From NCBI GenBank assembly GCA_037443425.1, contig JBBIOI010000167.1:1-5690 (forward strand): 5,690 nt of DNA, given 5' to 3'. Position numbers and translations under genes: made by a program. Source of the DNA: JBBIOI01 sp037443425. Lineage in GTDB: Bacteria; Desulfobacterota; BSN033; UBA1163. The notes under the pieces are model-generated. The model saw only the letters and a program-made list of their open reading frames with translations, ran no database searches and was not told where the DNA came from. Below, piece after piece: positions 4,922-5,690 of this stretch (within the stretch, counting starts at the first letter, position 1; each line of letters starts with the position of its first letter).

Positions 4922-5690
4922 ATGGAAAAGGGGAGATTATTTGGATTTATCGGGACAGGCAATATGGGTGAGGCATTGATTTCAGGAATGATAAAGGCTA
5001 AATTTATAAATCCTGACCGTATTATGGCATTTGACATAGATGAAAAAAGGATTAACTCAATAATAAAAAATTATAAGATTAGAAAGGCAAAGGATAATCT
5101 TCAACTCTCTTATCTTTGTAATCCAATTATCCTGTGTGTAAAACCCCAATCCTTAAAAGAAGTAATCGAAGAGATTTCAAAAAATCTGGATGACTCCAAA
5201 CTGATTGTTTCTATTGCTGCAGGTGTACCACTTTTTGCAATAGAGGCTTACGCTCGGAAACAGCTAAGGATGGTAAGGGTTATGCCAAATATTGCAGTTA
5301 CGGTTGGGCAAGGGGCTTCTGCTATCTCTCGAGGAGGCCTTGCCAATGAGGAAGATATTAAATTGGTAAAAAGTATATTTGACTGTGTTGGTAAGACGAT
5401 AACTGTTGACGAATCACACATGGATGCTGTAACTGGGTTGAGTGGAAGTGGCCCTGCTTACATATTTTTAGTGATCGAAGCCTTGATTGAGGCTGGTGTA
5501 TTGCTTGGAATATCAAGGAGAGAGTCCTCAATCCTTGCTACTCAAACAGTTCTGGGCTCTGTTAGATTGCTTATGGAGTCCGGCGAGCATCCAGCAATCC
5601 TCCGTGAAAAGGTGACATCTCCTGGAGGAACAACAGCCGTCGGTCTTTTTAAACTCGAAGAGGGAGGTTTGAGAAAGACGATTATTGAGG
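4922..5690 (+). CDS. proC: Pyrroline-5-carboxylate reductase, nearly complete (runs off right edge)
   Basis: This enzyme makes L-proline from 1-pyrroline-5-carboxylate with NAD(P)H, the last step of proline synthesis in the cytoplasm. Direct translation from the ATG at 4922 gives 256 residues up to the window edge; the family is usually about 270, so only the extreme C-terminus is missing. Motifs are the Rossmann nucleotide-binding loop FGFIGTGNMGEAL (7-19), CVKPQ (72-76), SIAAGV (97-102), VRVMPN (118-123), AVTGLSGSGPAY (169-180) and REKVTSPGGTTAVGL (228-242), the last two being the signature of the catalytic C-terminal dimerisation domain. GAGGGA (4912-4917) four bases before the ATG is the ribosome site. 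The gene follows an 800-base repeat-rich gap, so it probably has its own promoter and is not part of the MoxR-VWA operon. Nothing looks broken. Confidence 0.97.
   Translation, partial: MEKGRLFGFIGTGNMGEALISGMIKAKFINPDRIMAFDIDEKRINSIIKNYKIRKAKDNLQLSYLCNPIILCVKPQSLKEVIEEISKNLDDSKLIVSIAAGVPLFAIEAYARKQLRMVRVMPNIAVTVGQGASAISRGGLANEEDIKLVKSIFDCVGKTITVDESHMDAVTGLSGSGPAYIFLVIEALIEAGVLLGISRRESSILATQTVLGSVRLLMESGEHPAILREKVTSPGGTTAVGLFKLEEGGLRKTIIE

Overview
The window comes from an AT-rich bacterial chromosome. It holds five protein genes in two divergent blocks plus one downstream gene, and about 800 bases of repeat-filled intergenic DNA. The house-keeping genes (RNase PH, pyrroline-5-carboxylate reductase), Shine-Dalgarno-led starts, a paired MoxR-type ATPase and VWA protein, and intergenic hairpin repeats of the GTCATTCCC/GTCATTGCGAG type suggest a Gram-negative environmental bacterium. 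Nitrospirota or a deltaproteobacterial (Desulfobacterota-like) lineage would fit, but this is inference from style and not a placement.

Layout. Minus strand, reading right to left: an MFS drug/proton antiporter of the 14-helix DHA2 type (409-1875) is followed after 41 bases by the start of rph (RNase PH, 2-367), which runs off the left edge. The two are probably co-transcribed. Plus strand: after a 190-base divergent promoter region come a MoxR-family AAA+ ATPase (2066-2911) and, 13 bases later, a CoxE-like VWA protein (2925-4118), a typical two-gene chaperone-like pair. Bases 4113-4349 form a MITE-like element with 21-bp terminal inverted repeats. Its left end contains the stop codon of the VWA gene. 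Bases 4447-4525 and 4557-4654 are two composite hairpin repeats of different families. Then comes proC (4922-5690), which runs off the right edge. The rph and proC fragments are both clear from direct translation although each lacks one end.

Working together. The ATPase and VWA protein probably form one machine that remodels or metallates a client protein. No client such as a CO dehydrogenase, Rubisco or nitric oxide reductase subunit is visible, so the target is unknown. The MFS, rph and proC genes have no evident functional link to that pair.

Most notable: (1) a perfect in-frame 99-bp tandem duplication inside the MFS gene that should add a chimeric transmembrane helix; (2) the terminal-inverted-repeat element fused to the 3' end of the VWA gene, with TTAA at both ends; (3) two adjacent composite palindromic repeats; (4) an orphan MoxR/VWA pair with a non-canonical MIDAS motif.
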